A DNA stretch of 36,714 nucleotides from an uncultured Saprospirales bacterium (GTDB lineage Bacteria > Bacteroidota > Bacteroidia > Chitinophagales > Saprospiraceae). This document shows, one piece after another, positions 24,609 to 31,939 of the stretch. The stretch lies in contig CALMIR010000198.1 in assembly GCA_937864265.1 (NCBI GenBank), forward strand, positions 1 through 36,714, in the 5' to 3' direction. Positions within the stretch are counted from its first letter, which is position 1; every line of letters begins with the position of its first letter. Below the pieces are notes generated by a model. That model saw nothing but the letters and a program-made list of their open reading frames with translations, was not told the origin of the DNA and searched no databases. The translations under genes were made by a program, and so were the position numbers.

Positions 24609-26297
24609 TCCAAAAATCAGCAGCGTCCACCACAAGGGTCTGGTTTCGCTTGAAAAATCGAGTGCCGTTACATCGCCGCTGGCTGTAAAAGCAGCCCAGT
24701 AAAAAGGATGAGCCAGAGCGGGTTCTGTACTTTTCAGGTAATCTAATTTCGCCAGTTGCATGGCCGCATCTTTGGATTCTTTCCGTACCAGACCCTTGTA
24801 AAAAAGCTGCATAATCTGCGCTGTTTCCAAATCGCTGACTTGCCACAAGGTTGCTATCTGGCTTTTAGCCCCCGCATACATGAATCCGTTTTTCAAGCTG
24901 ACCAAGCCCTCTCCTTTTTTCATTTCGCCCATGCCCGTTTCACAAGCGCTTAGCACCACTAAATCGGCATTTAGTTCCATGTCGTAAAGCTCTTTTGCGT
25001 AAAGCAGGTTTTGGGCGGGATGCTCCGCTACATGGGTAAAATGCAGGTGAGACATTTCCGCATTTTGTTCATCGAACTGGGCGTGCATAGCCAGGTGTAT
25101 GATCTGATACTGATCCATTTCCTTTAAAAATCGCTCCTTAGTAGCGGAAGCGCCAATGAGGGTTTGGCTGGGCATCAGCGATGCAATCAGTTGTATTTCA
25201 TTGGTGTTGTTTAGAAGAGCGGTTTGGCTGCCGCGTATATTACTCCCGCTCGCGCCAGCACCGTTTTGTTCATTTTCAGTGTAGGAAGGCGCAAATGCCA
25301 AAATCTGAGGAATAGCCGCTCTTTTTTTATGCCTGCGAAGGTCGCGGAGCAAAGTAAGTGAGGAGGCATAGCTGATGGCATGGCGTTGAATCAGGTAGGG
25401 GTAATCTTTAAAAGACTGTTGATCAATATTTACGGAATCATAAAGCAACGCATCAAAAGGCAAGTGTTCCAGACAGCCATCCGGGATGATGATCAGTCTT
25501 TTATTCAATCGCGATGCTATAGGTGCCAGCAGTTGTTCGTACAGCCAATGTGCGTTTTGGGTATAGGCCAACAACTGTAAGTCTGTTCGGGATTGGGCCC
25601 ATGCCGCGATGCTTTCTCTTACCTTTTTAACGGCCTCTTCCAGCTTTTCGTCATAAGAAAATCGCCACAAATCGGCATTGTTTTCTGAAAAAGCAAAGAC
25701 ATACAAGTATGTTCCGGCAAAAAAGTATTGAACGAGGGTTTGGTCAGCATCCAGGGTGGTTGAGGTGATCTTTTTTATTGCCTGTGGCCGGCAAAATGTC
25801 GCCTTTACCTTTTTTCCAGTCACTTTTTTGGGCAAAGCATACTTTTGAAAAACGGTTTTGCTCTTTTCTGTATAGAACCAGGCAACATCTATATAATGGA
25901 GGCTGTCTGTTAGTTGGTACAATTCATAAGCATTGGCAACGGCTGCTTCAAACAAACTGCTGTGGGTTTTCTGCAAACGCTCCCGGATAAGTGGGGTGGC
26001 AGCTTTTTGTGCTATGCCTTCCAATAAATCAATGGCTTGTTGGAAACGCTGATCGGCCCGATGCAATTCCAACACCTGTTGATTGGCATAATACGCATGT
26101 CGGTGGTATTGAGCCAATTCTGCCAACTTGTCCAACAATCGAAAATGGGATTCTTCGGGTAAAACCGTTGAAGTAGAAAAATTTTTCAGGTAAGCTTCTT
26201 CTGGGGAAGAAGAAGAAGTTTGGTTCAGAAAGGCTTGTTTTCGAGCAAGTAGCATTGCTATTGCAGCGAGCAAAGCAACGATTATGATGCATCGCAT
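24522..26297 (-). CDS. CHAT-domain (caspase-like) protease with terminal membrane helices
   Basis: The 591-residue protein has a hydrophobic N-terminal segment (about 4-18, IIIVALLAAIAMLL). A helical region follows (about 50-160, perhaps one or two degenerate TPR units, e.g. AVANAYELYQLTDSLHYIDVAWFYTEKSK), then a CHAT domain (about 185-545). The expected catalytic dyad is visible: His405 in HLAMHAQFDE and Cys452 in VVLSACETGMGEMKKGEGL. The GFMYAGAKSQIATLW.VSD segment typical of the family follows. A C-terminal helix (about 555-578) with a basic tail suggests a second membrane anchor. Most bacterial CHAT proteins carry long TPR arrays; this one does not, and an in-frame stop 12 codons upstream excludes an N-terminal extension. 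Its substrate is unknown, and no gasdermin-like or CRISPR neighbour is present. Confidence 0.88.
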   Translation of the reverse strand: MRCIIIVALLAAIAMLLARKQAFLNQTSSSSPEEAYLKNFSTSTVLPEESHFRLLDKLAELAQYHRHAYYANQQVLELHRADQRFQQAIDLLEGIAQKAATPLIRERLQKTHSSLFEAAVANAYELYQLTDSLHYIDVAWFYTEKSKTVFQKYALPKKVTGKKVKATFCRPQAIKKITSTTLDADQTLVQYFFAGTYLYVFAFSENNADLWRFSYDEKLEEAVKKVRESIAAWAQSRTDLQLLAYTQNAHWLYEQLLAPIASRLNKRLIIIPDGCLEHLPFDALLYDSVNIDQQSFKDYPYLIQRHAISYASSLTLLRDLRRHKKRAAIPQILAFAPSYTENEQNGAGASGSNIRGSQTALLNNTNEIQLIASLMPSQTLIGASATKERFLKEMDQYQIIHLAMHAQFDEQNAEMSHLHFTHVAEHPAQNLLYAKELYDMELNADLVVLSACETGMGEMKKGEGLVSLKNGFMYAGAKSQIATLWQVSDLETAQIMQLFYKGLVRKESKDAAMQLAKLDYLKSTEPALAHPFYWAAFTASGDVTALDFSSETRPLWWTLLIFGLVAQILYIIARILGFIKHKETRFKGAIG

Positions 26298-26345
26298 AGC
26301 TCCTGTGGTTTTTTGGGTAAAAAATTTTCTTTAGGGTATCGCGAA

Positions 26346-26353
26346 CAAAGATA
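26346..26353 (-). promoter_or_regulatory. Candidate -7 element (TATCTTTG) for the CHAT gene
   Basis: The minus strand reads TATCTTTG 48 bp before the CHAT start codon, matching TAnnTTTG. The -33 spacing is not convincing. Confidence 0.45.
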
Positions 26354-26510
26354 AAAACTTTAACAAAAATTTAGCATAGTGGGGGCAATTTTTTTTTATC
26401 TTCAGGCGATTGGTTGTGTTATTTTGGGGAAGTAGTACTGCCCGCCTATGCGGCAAAGGGTCAAAAGCAGCTTTAATCTCTTGAGTATAGTTGAATAGGT
26501 AAGCCACCGA

Positions 26511-28049
26511 TTACCGCTTTATCAACAACGTCCCAGATTGGATGACTTGCTCCTTTTCCCGTAAGGTATAAAAACAGGCACCGGAAGGCAGATGGCTGAT
26601 GTCCATTTGTTGGGCATTAACGCTTTGAGTCCACAGCTGTGCTCCCAGCGTATTGTAAAAGGTGATGCTTAATGCCTGGTATTGCTGCCCATGCTCGATG
26701 TAAAGGTAATTTGAGGCCGGATTGGGATAGACCAAAACTTCCGACCAGGCCATTTCTGTTGGCGTTGTATCATCTATTGAAGTGATGGTTTGCAGGTTGC
26801 CATCCTTATCTATTTTCAGGAAATACGGCCTACAAGTATAGAAGCCAAACTCTGGAAAATAACCACACTTGTTAACCAGGTATAGGCAGCCGGTATCAGG
26901 GGTAGCAATAATTTTTTGGGGGGTATAAGCAAAATCCGGATCGCCCAGAAAGCGACTCCAGTTGAGCGTGCCGTCCGACCGGATGCTGCGCAATGAAACA
27001 AAGGCTTCGCAGTCAAACAGATCGCAACCGTGTTGATTGCCAAAATAAATGTGGTTGGTATCAATAGCGGCCAATGTATGTTGACCAGTAAATGAATTTT
27101 CGCCAATGAAGGGTTCATCCGACTGGTAAATCAGTTCTAACTGCCCTTGTTTATTCACGCGATAGAGCAACTCAGCTCCAAATTTGCCTCCTACTAAATA
27201 AACACTGTCGTTTATTGGTACGGTTTCTCTGATTAGAGAAGCCCCAAGACCTGTGGTGTAGTGTTCCAAAAAATTTAGATTCTCGTCATAGTGCAAAATA
27301 CTCAGTCCATTATGCGCGGCATGATAATGCCCGGATGGCTCAAATTGAATGAGCGCAGGGGCATTCGAGGGTACAAAATCAATGCCACTTATAGACCAGT
27401 CTTCCCATACTTTTTTAGCGATTAACTCTCCATAGCGGGTATATTCTACAATATACGAATCGGTAAGCGGCGAACCTAAGTACTGGTCTCCAGTAATAAT
27501 CAGATTACCTGAGCGATTCAGGATGACATTCTGGAAATACACGGTAAAGTCAAACGCTTCGCCAAAGGCATATTCGCCTATCTTTTCAAAGTTTTCATCC
27601 AGCAGGATGGTAAAAAAATGGCGCGTCGTATAGTTGAAAAAGCTAAATGGTTCGTTCGATATCACCTCCCCATAAATGATATACTGGTGTAGGGCATCAT
27701 CATAAAAAACAAAGCTGGCTCTTTTCAGGTGGTAGTCATCTGTGGTTGAAGGGATCAAGTGGGTTTTTAGTACCTGTAATTGATCGTCCAACAACAATAC
27801 CTTGGAAAAGGCTGAATCTAACTCTTGATATGAAATAATAGCTTCGCCATTCTCTTCAATTCTATACCAACGCTGAAAACAGGCCAGGTAGTGACCATTG
27901 CTCAGTCGCTTGCAATCGGACAACGTATTTATTATATAAGGATCTGCTTCCTGATGAAGCAGACCAAAAGCGTTTTCGGTGAGATCCTGGGCGATGCCCT
28001 GCGAGAAAGAGCAGAGTGCCAAGCTAAGTACAAGTATACGCTGTTTCAT
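26511..28049 (-). CDS. T9SS-exported protein with type A sorting domain
   Basis: From the ATG at 28049 the protein has 512 residues and starts with a signal peptide (MKQRILVLSLALCSFSQGIA). An upstream in-frame TTG at 28085 would add 12 residues and spoil it. The middle (about 30-430) is rich in aromatic beta-strands with recurring blade-like units (e.g. LLLDDQLQVLKTHLIPS, HYIYFGNQHGCDLFDC, TPDTGCLYLVNKCGYFPEFG), suggesting a beta-propeller-like fold; no enzyme motif is recognised. The last 75 residues (VYPNPASNYLYIEHG ... HLPSGACFYTLRE) are a T9SS type A C-terminal domain, implying secretion or surface attachment. Function is unknown. Confidence 0.85.
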   Translation of the reverse strand: MKQRILVLSLALCSFSQGIAQDLTENAFGLLHQEADPYIINTLSDCKRLSNGHYLACFQRWYRIEENGEAIISYQELDSAFSKVLLLDDQLQVLKTHLIPSTTDDYHLKRASFVFYDDALHQYIIYGEVISNEPFSFFNYTTRHFFTILLDENFEKIGEYAFGEAFDFTVYFQNVILNRSGNLIITGDQYLGSPLTDSYIVEYTRYGELIAKKVWEDWSISGIDFVPSNAPALIQFEPSGHYHAAHNGLSILHYDENLNFLEHYTTGLGASLIRETVPINDSVYLVGGKFGAELLYRVNKQGQLELIYQSDEPFIGENSFTGQHTLAAIDTNHIYFGNQHGCDLFDCEAFVSLRSIRSDGTLNWSRFLGDPDFAYTPQKIIATPDTGCLYLVNKCGYFPEFGFYTCRPYFLKIDKDGNLQTITSIDDTTPTEMAWSEVLVYPNPASNYLYIEHGQQYQALSITFYNTLGAQLWTQSVNAQQMDISHLPSGACFYTLREKEQVIQSGTLLIKR

Positions 28050-28091
28050 TGGATTATCATTACTTAGAATTAATAAAAGTTTCAATTTTCA

Positions 28092-28133
28092 AATATCTCA
28101 AGGGCTGTTTTCCAAAGTAACCCTTGAGATATT
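28092..28133. repeat. Perfect 13-bp inverted repeat between lipoprotein and T9SS genes
   Basis: AATATCTCAAGGG (28092-28104) pairs exactly with CCCTTGAGATATT (28121-28133), with a 16-nt loop. It lies 43 bp upstream of the T9SS gene start and 123 bp beyond the stop of the lipoprotein gene. On the plus strand GCTTTTA follows, and on the minus strand TGAAAATTG. It could terminate the lipoprotein transcript or act in the leader of the next gene. Confidence 0.7.
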
Positions 28134-28256
28134 GCTTTTATAAACAACCTTCTTTGACAAATTTTGCGGGAAAAGACTTAGTTGAAATTAGAGCAACTAT
28201 TAAAAGCAATGATTTTCATTAGGTCTTTTGCTTTGATGACATGATTTGTCAAAGCA

Positions 28257-29312
28257 CTACAAACATGTAGTATATCCGCCGACAACAACTTTGCGAGTAG
28301 CGGATAAGTTCCTCTTACCAGTCACTCCATTTTCGGCATCGGTAAAACGAAGTCTTTCTACTTCACTACCTACTACTATATAAGTTCCTGAAGAAGGGTA
28401 GTGAATAGGAGTATAAGAATCCAATAACCAATCTGCAATATTAATATGGACAGCTATGTCGAAATTTGTAAAATCGATTGACCCATAGGGTTCGTTTTCA
28501 ACCCATTCTTCGGGGGCATTTGCAAGGAATACCGTTCTAGCACATGTTGTAGAGGAAAACGGAGGAAAGCAATGATGCCCTATATATTGATCAGGGTCAA
28601 AGTTAGATACATCATAAATTATTAACTCTGGTATCCAAAGAGGACAATTCAAGTCTGTCCATGCTACGTCTTGAGCAATAGAAAGAGCTACTCCATCTTT
28701 AATAGTCTCAATCGCTACATCCCAAGTAACAGGTCCCGAAGTTGCAGGTGCTGCTGCTGCTGCCCGTTCAAACACTACATCAAACTTTACAATTGTTTTA
28801 TTGGCATCTAAGGATACCATATTGACATCCATCATCGTAGCAGGGCTTTGGAGCTGGTTTTCCCAATTACTTATTTGGGCATAAGTTTCATTAAAGGCTT
28901 GCACCATCCCATTGCCCGACATCATCAGTTGGCCATTGGCATCTGTTACGTTCACAATTTCCTTAGTCAAGGATTTTATTTCATCAACCCGATGCTGAAG
29001 AAAAGGATTTTTAACGTAATTGCCACTGGCTTCCAACAGCCATTTGCCTTCATTGACTTCCGTATCTTCAAAGACTTCTCGTCCAGGTACTTCGTTTTGT
29101 CCATGGCTGGTTTTGTCCAGAAAATGCAGCACTTTCGCCCTAGCTTCCGCTTCATCTTTTGGATGCCATGGTTTTTCTTCAAATGTAAATTCGGGTATGG
29201 TAGCTTCCTGTTGGCAGGAGCTTAGTAAGAAAACAAGGCCTGCTAAAGGCAGCAGTTTTAGAAGGGTGCGGCCACTCCCTTTTTTAAAACAATGCGAGGG
29301 TGGTAAAAAAGC
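28257..29312 (-). CDS. Putative lipoprotein, unknown function, start codon not resolved
   Basis: The reading frame is open from a stop at 29313-29315 down to 28257. Its beginning reads KKGSGRTLLKLLPLAGLVFLLSSC, with the Cys codon at 29214-29216. This is a good lipoprotein signal with lipobox LSSC, giving a mature protein of about 319 residues. The frame has no ATG, GTG or TTG upstream of that signal. The nearest internal start (GTG at 29132) would remove it. An ATG at 29328 opens the neighbouring frame and stops after 14 codons; dropping one T in the TTTTAAAAAA run would join the two. The mature part shows no family I recognise. It has several cysteines and ends in GGYTTCL. Confidence 0.6.
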   Translation of the reverse strand, partial: AFLPPSHCFKKGSGRTLLKLLPLAGLVFLLSSCQQEATIPEFTFEEKPWHPKDEAEARAKVLHFLDKTSHGQNEVPGREVFEDTEVNEGKWLLEASGNYVKNPFLQHRVDEIKSLTKEIVNVTDANGQLMMSGNGMVQAFNETYAQISNWENQLQSPATMMDVNMVSLDANKTIVKFDVVFERAAAAAPATSGPVTWDVAIETIKDGVALSIAQDVAWTDLNCPLWIPELIIYDVSNFDPDQYIGHHCFPPFSSTTCARTVFLANAPEEWVENEPYGSIDFTNFDIAVHINIADWLLDSYTPIHYPSSGTYIVVGSEVERLRFTDAENGVTGKRNLSATRKVVVGGYTTCL

Positions 29313-29650
29313 TTACAAATAAATTCATAATCAAGTATTTAAGGGTTAAATAATTACGGCTTTTGAGAAAAGCACTTACCTGGTTTCATCTATCTACAAA
29401 ACAATGAAAAAATATTAAAACCCAAATACCACATTTTCTATTTAATCAGTATGCTATTCGCGCTGTATTTTTACTCAAATAACTTTTGTTCAATACTTTA
29501 ACTGTGTCATAAGTCAGGTTTTAGAAAATCATTGGAGATTGATACTTGCCCAAAAGTAATCTCCCAATATCCCTCTGGTATAAAATCAAAATCCCCGTCG
29601 AGGAGGTGTTCCTGACGGGGATTTATTTTTATCCGTGAAATGTTACGCAA
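29313..29650. other. Intergenic region between rpsA and the lipoprotein gene
   Basis: This 338-bp AT-rich stretch contains the rpsA terminator (29589-29624) and a weaker bulged stem (29531-29540 with 29558-29568). It also holds a short open frame starting at ATG 29328 on the minus strand, which may belong to the lipoprotein gene. No promoter of the TAnnTTTG type was found for that gene, and no other gene is seen. Confidence 0.5.
29580..29630 (-). terminator. Intrinsic terminator of rpsA
   Basis: AAATCCCCGTC (29589-29599) pairs perfectly with GACGGGGATTT (29614-29624), with an inner AGGA/TCCT extension. On the minus strand it is followed by TGATTTTAT, about 26 nt past the rpsA stop. ATTTTTAT also follows on the plus strand, so it may work in both directions. 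Confidence 0.85.
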
Positions 29651-31687
29651 TTATTCTGCGGCATCCTCCTCGGTATCCGTATTGGAGTCGATGGCATCTT
29701 TCAATTGAGAGAAGATTTCCAAATCGCCCAAAGTGGACTTCTCGATGGTGGCCTGTTGTTTTTGAACGGCTTTGCGTGTGCGGTTGCGTTCTTCCTGCTT
29801 TTCTTTGCGCACTTCTTCTTCCGCTTCGCGGCGAATGTCTTCCAGGTAGCGCTGGTGAGAAACCATGATCCGTTTTTCATCGCGATTGAACTCAATGACT
29901 TTTACGGTCAGTGTTTCTTCCACCTCTGCCATGGTGTTGTCCTCTTTGCGGATGTGCTTGATTGGAGCGAATGCTTCCAAACCGTAGGGCAATTGCAGGA
30001 TAGCGCCGCGGTCGTCACGACGGATTACAGTGGCTTCATGGTAGGAACCTACTGGGAATACGGTTTCGAAAGTATCCCATGGGTTTTCTTCCAATTGCTT
30101 GTGTCCCAAAGAAAGTTTGCGATTGTCTTTGTCTATTTCCAGAACAAGGACATCAATTTTTTCGCCTACTTTCGTAAACTCTGATGGGTGCGAGAAACGC
30201 TTGGTCCAAGACAAATCCGAGATGTGGATCATACCACCAATGCCTTCTTCCATTTCCACGAATACACCGTAAGGCGTCAGGTTTTTCACCTCACCGATAT
30301 GACGGCTATTTAGGGCAAAGCGCTCTTCGATGATATTCCAAGGATCTTCGCTCATCTGCTTGATGGAAAGCGACATTTTGCGCTCTTCGCGATCGATGGT
30401 AACAACTTTGGCTTCGTGATCTTGTCCTAGCTTGAAGTACTCTCTGGCATTGATCGGCTGGTTGCTCCAGCTCACCTCTGAAACGTGGATCAATCCTTCT
30501 ACGCCGGGCTGTATTTCCAGGAATGCACCGTAATCTTCGATGTTGACGATCTTGCCTTTTACGATAGAGCCTTCAGAAATGCCAGCACTCAATACTTCCC
30601 ATGGGTGAGGCTGCAATTGCTTCAAGCCAAGAGAAATGCGTTTCTTGTTTTCGTCGAAGTCGAGCACCACCACGTTGATCTTTTGGTTGAGCGTGAGCAC
30701 TTCGCTGGGGTGGTTGATACGCCCCCAAGAGATGTCTGTAATGTACAACAGACCATCCACACCACCCAGGTCGAGGAATGCCCCGAAATCGGTGATGTTC
30801 TTGACCAAACCTTCCAATACCTGGCCTTTTTCGAGGCTGGCGATAATAGCCTCGCGTTGCTCGGCCAAATCGCTTTCGATGAGTGCTTTGTGTGAAACAA
30901 CGGCATTTTTAATCTGCTCGTTGATTTTCACTACTTTGAACTCCATCGTTTTGCCTACGTAGGCATCGTAATCAATGATGGGCTTGATGTCAATTTGAGA
31001 ACCAGGCAAGAAAGTTTCCAAACCGCTGCAATCAACGATCAAACCACCTTTGGTCTTGCTGATAACGGTACCCTTAATCACGGTGCTGTTTTCGTAAGAA
31101 TCAACGATGCTTTCCCATGCGCGCAGCAATTTGGCCTTGCGACGAGATAATACCAATTGTCCGCGAGAATCTTCCTGCTGCTCGACATAGACATCAACAG
31201 CATCGCCGATTTTCATATCAGGGGTGTCCCTAAATTCAGACAAAGAGATCAAACCATCTGATTTGTAATTGATGTCCAAAACGACATCGCCACCTTGAAT
31301 GGAGGTCACGCGACCTTTGACGATTTCGTTTTCTAAAACAGCATTGAGTGTTGACGCGTACTGCTCGGTGTAGTTCTTGATCTGGTCATCAGTATAAACG
31401 CCGCTGGCCTTTTTACCGATGCCCCAATTGAAGTCATAGTGGGCACTGCCTGCCGCCAACAAGGGATCTTCCAGAAGAATCACGTCCTCGTCTTCTTCTT
31501 CTTCTTCCTCTGTTGTCTCTTCTTCGTCCAAATCATTTTTGCGAACGACGATGACAGGGGCTGGTGTATCCTCTTCCGCGTCCTCTTCGATCAGGTTTTC
31601 AGCGGCTTCCGCTGTTTCGTCTAAGCTCGACGATACTAACTCCTCTTCAGGATTCAAATCTTCTATTTCGTCTTTTTCATCTAGCAT
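29651..31687 (-). CDS. rpsA: 30S ribosomal protein S1
   Basis: The preferred ATG at 31687 gives 678 residues; an in-frame ATG at 31735 would add 16. Six S1 RNA-binding domains are visible at about 122-185, 203-270, 289-356, 374-442, 460-530 and 547-613. The third to fifth have the typical signatures FGAFLDLGGVDGLLYITDISWGRINHPSEV, YGAFLEIQPGVEGLIHVSEVSW and YGVFVEMEEGIGGMIHISDLSW. The first about 100 residues are a highly acidic extension (runs of Glu/Asp around 50-75) rather than a domain. S1 brings structured or SD-poor mRNAs to the 30S subunit, which matters in Bacteroidota, where Shine-Dalgarno sequences are weak. The C-terminal tail is charged and Gln/Lys-rich. Confidence 0.95.
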   Translation of the reverse strand: MLDEKDEIEDLNPEEELVSSSLDETAEAAENLIEEDAEEDTPAPVIVVRKNDLDEEETTEEEEEEDEDVILLEDPLLAAGSAHYDFNWGIGKKASGVYTDDQIKNYTEQYASTLNAVLENEIVKGRVTSIQGGDVVLDINYKSDGLISLSEFRDTPDMKIGDAVDVYVEQQEDSRGQLVLSRRKAKLLRAWESIVDSYENSTVIKGTVISKTKGGLIVDCSGLETFLPGSQIDIKPIIDYDAYVGKTMEFKVVKINEQIKNAVVSHKALIESDLAEQREAIIASLEKGQVLEGLVKNITDFGAFLDLGGVDGLLYITDISWGRINHPSEVLTLNQKINVVVLDFDENKKRISLGLKQLQPHPWEVLSAGISEGSIVKGKIVNIEDYGAFLEIQPGVEGLIHVSEVSWSNQPINAREYFKLGQDHEAKVVTIDREERKMSLSIKQMSEDPWNIIEERFALNSRHIGEVKNLTPYGVFVEMEEGIGGMIHISDLSWTKRFSHPSEFTKVGEKIDVLVLEIDKDNRKLSLGHKQLEENPWDTFETVFPVGSYHEATVIRRDDRGAILQLPYGLEAFAPIKHIRKEDNTMAEVEETLTVKVIEFNRDEKRIMVSHQRYLEDIRREAEEEVRKEKQEERNRTRKAVQKQQATIEKSTLGDLEIFSQLKDAIDSNTDTEEDAAE

Positions 31688-31770
31688 TGAAAGAATGCTT
31701 TTAAAGGTTAAAAAATAAGATGTCGGTCTGCTCATTTCCCGCCTAGGGCGGGCTTTGATTTTTAGCGGGG

Positions 31771-31778
31771 CAAAGGTA
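31771..31778 (-). promoter_or_regulatory. Candidate -7 element (TACCTTTG) for rpsA
   Basis: The minus strand reads TACCTTTGCC, matching TAnnTTTG, 83 bp before the preferred rpsA start and 35 bp before the alternative one. Upstream is T-rich but lacks a clear TTG at -33. Confidence 0.5.
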
Positions 31779-31889
31779 ATGCTTTTTTTGTAAAAAAGGC
31801 CGCAATTTTGATTGTTTTATCCTTTTCAGCAAAAAGATAGTCGCTAAATCTCTAATTTTGTCAGAAAAATTGTGCTACTTATACAATTT

Positions 31890-31917
31890 GCTTAGCTTAG
31901 TGCGCTAAGCCTTAAGC
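31890..31917. promoter_or_regulatory. Dyad/hairpin in the leader of the acyl-CoA synthetase gene
   Basis: GCTTAG (31895-31900) and CTAAGC (31905-31910) form a perfect stem around TGCG. It is extended by GCTTA (31890-31894) and TAAGC (31913-31917) past a 2-nt bulge. It lies 22 bp before the start codon, next to a degenerate promoter-like ATACAATTTGC. A regulator-binding site or leader stem is possible. Confidence 0.5.
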
Positions 31918-31939
31918 AATAAAAACGTACCTTATATCT

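Noticed and set aside
24522-26297. CHAT gene as part of a gasdermin or CRISPR-linked defence system
   Set aside because: No gasdermin-like, Cas or other defence gene lies nearby; the neighbours are a lolA-like gene and a T9SS cargo gene.
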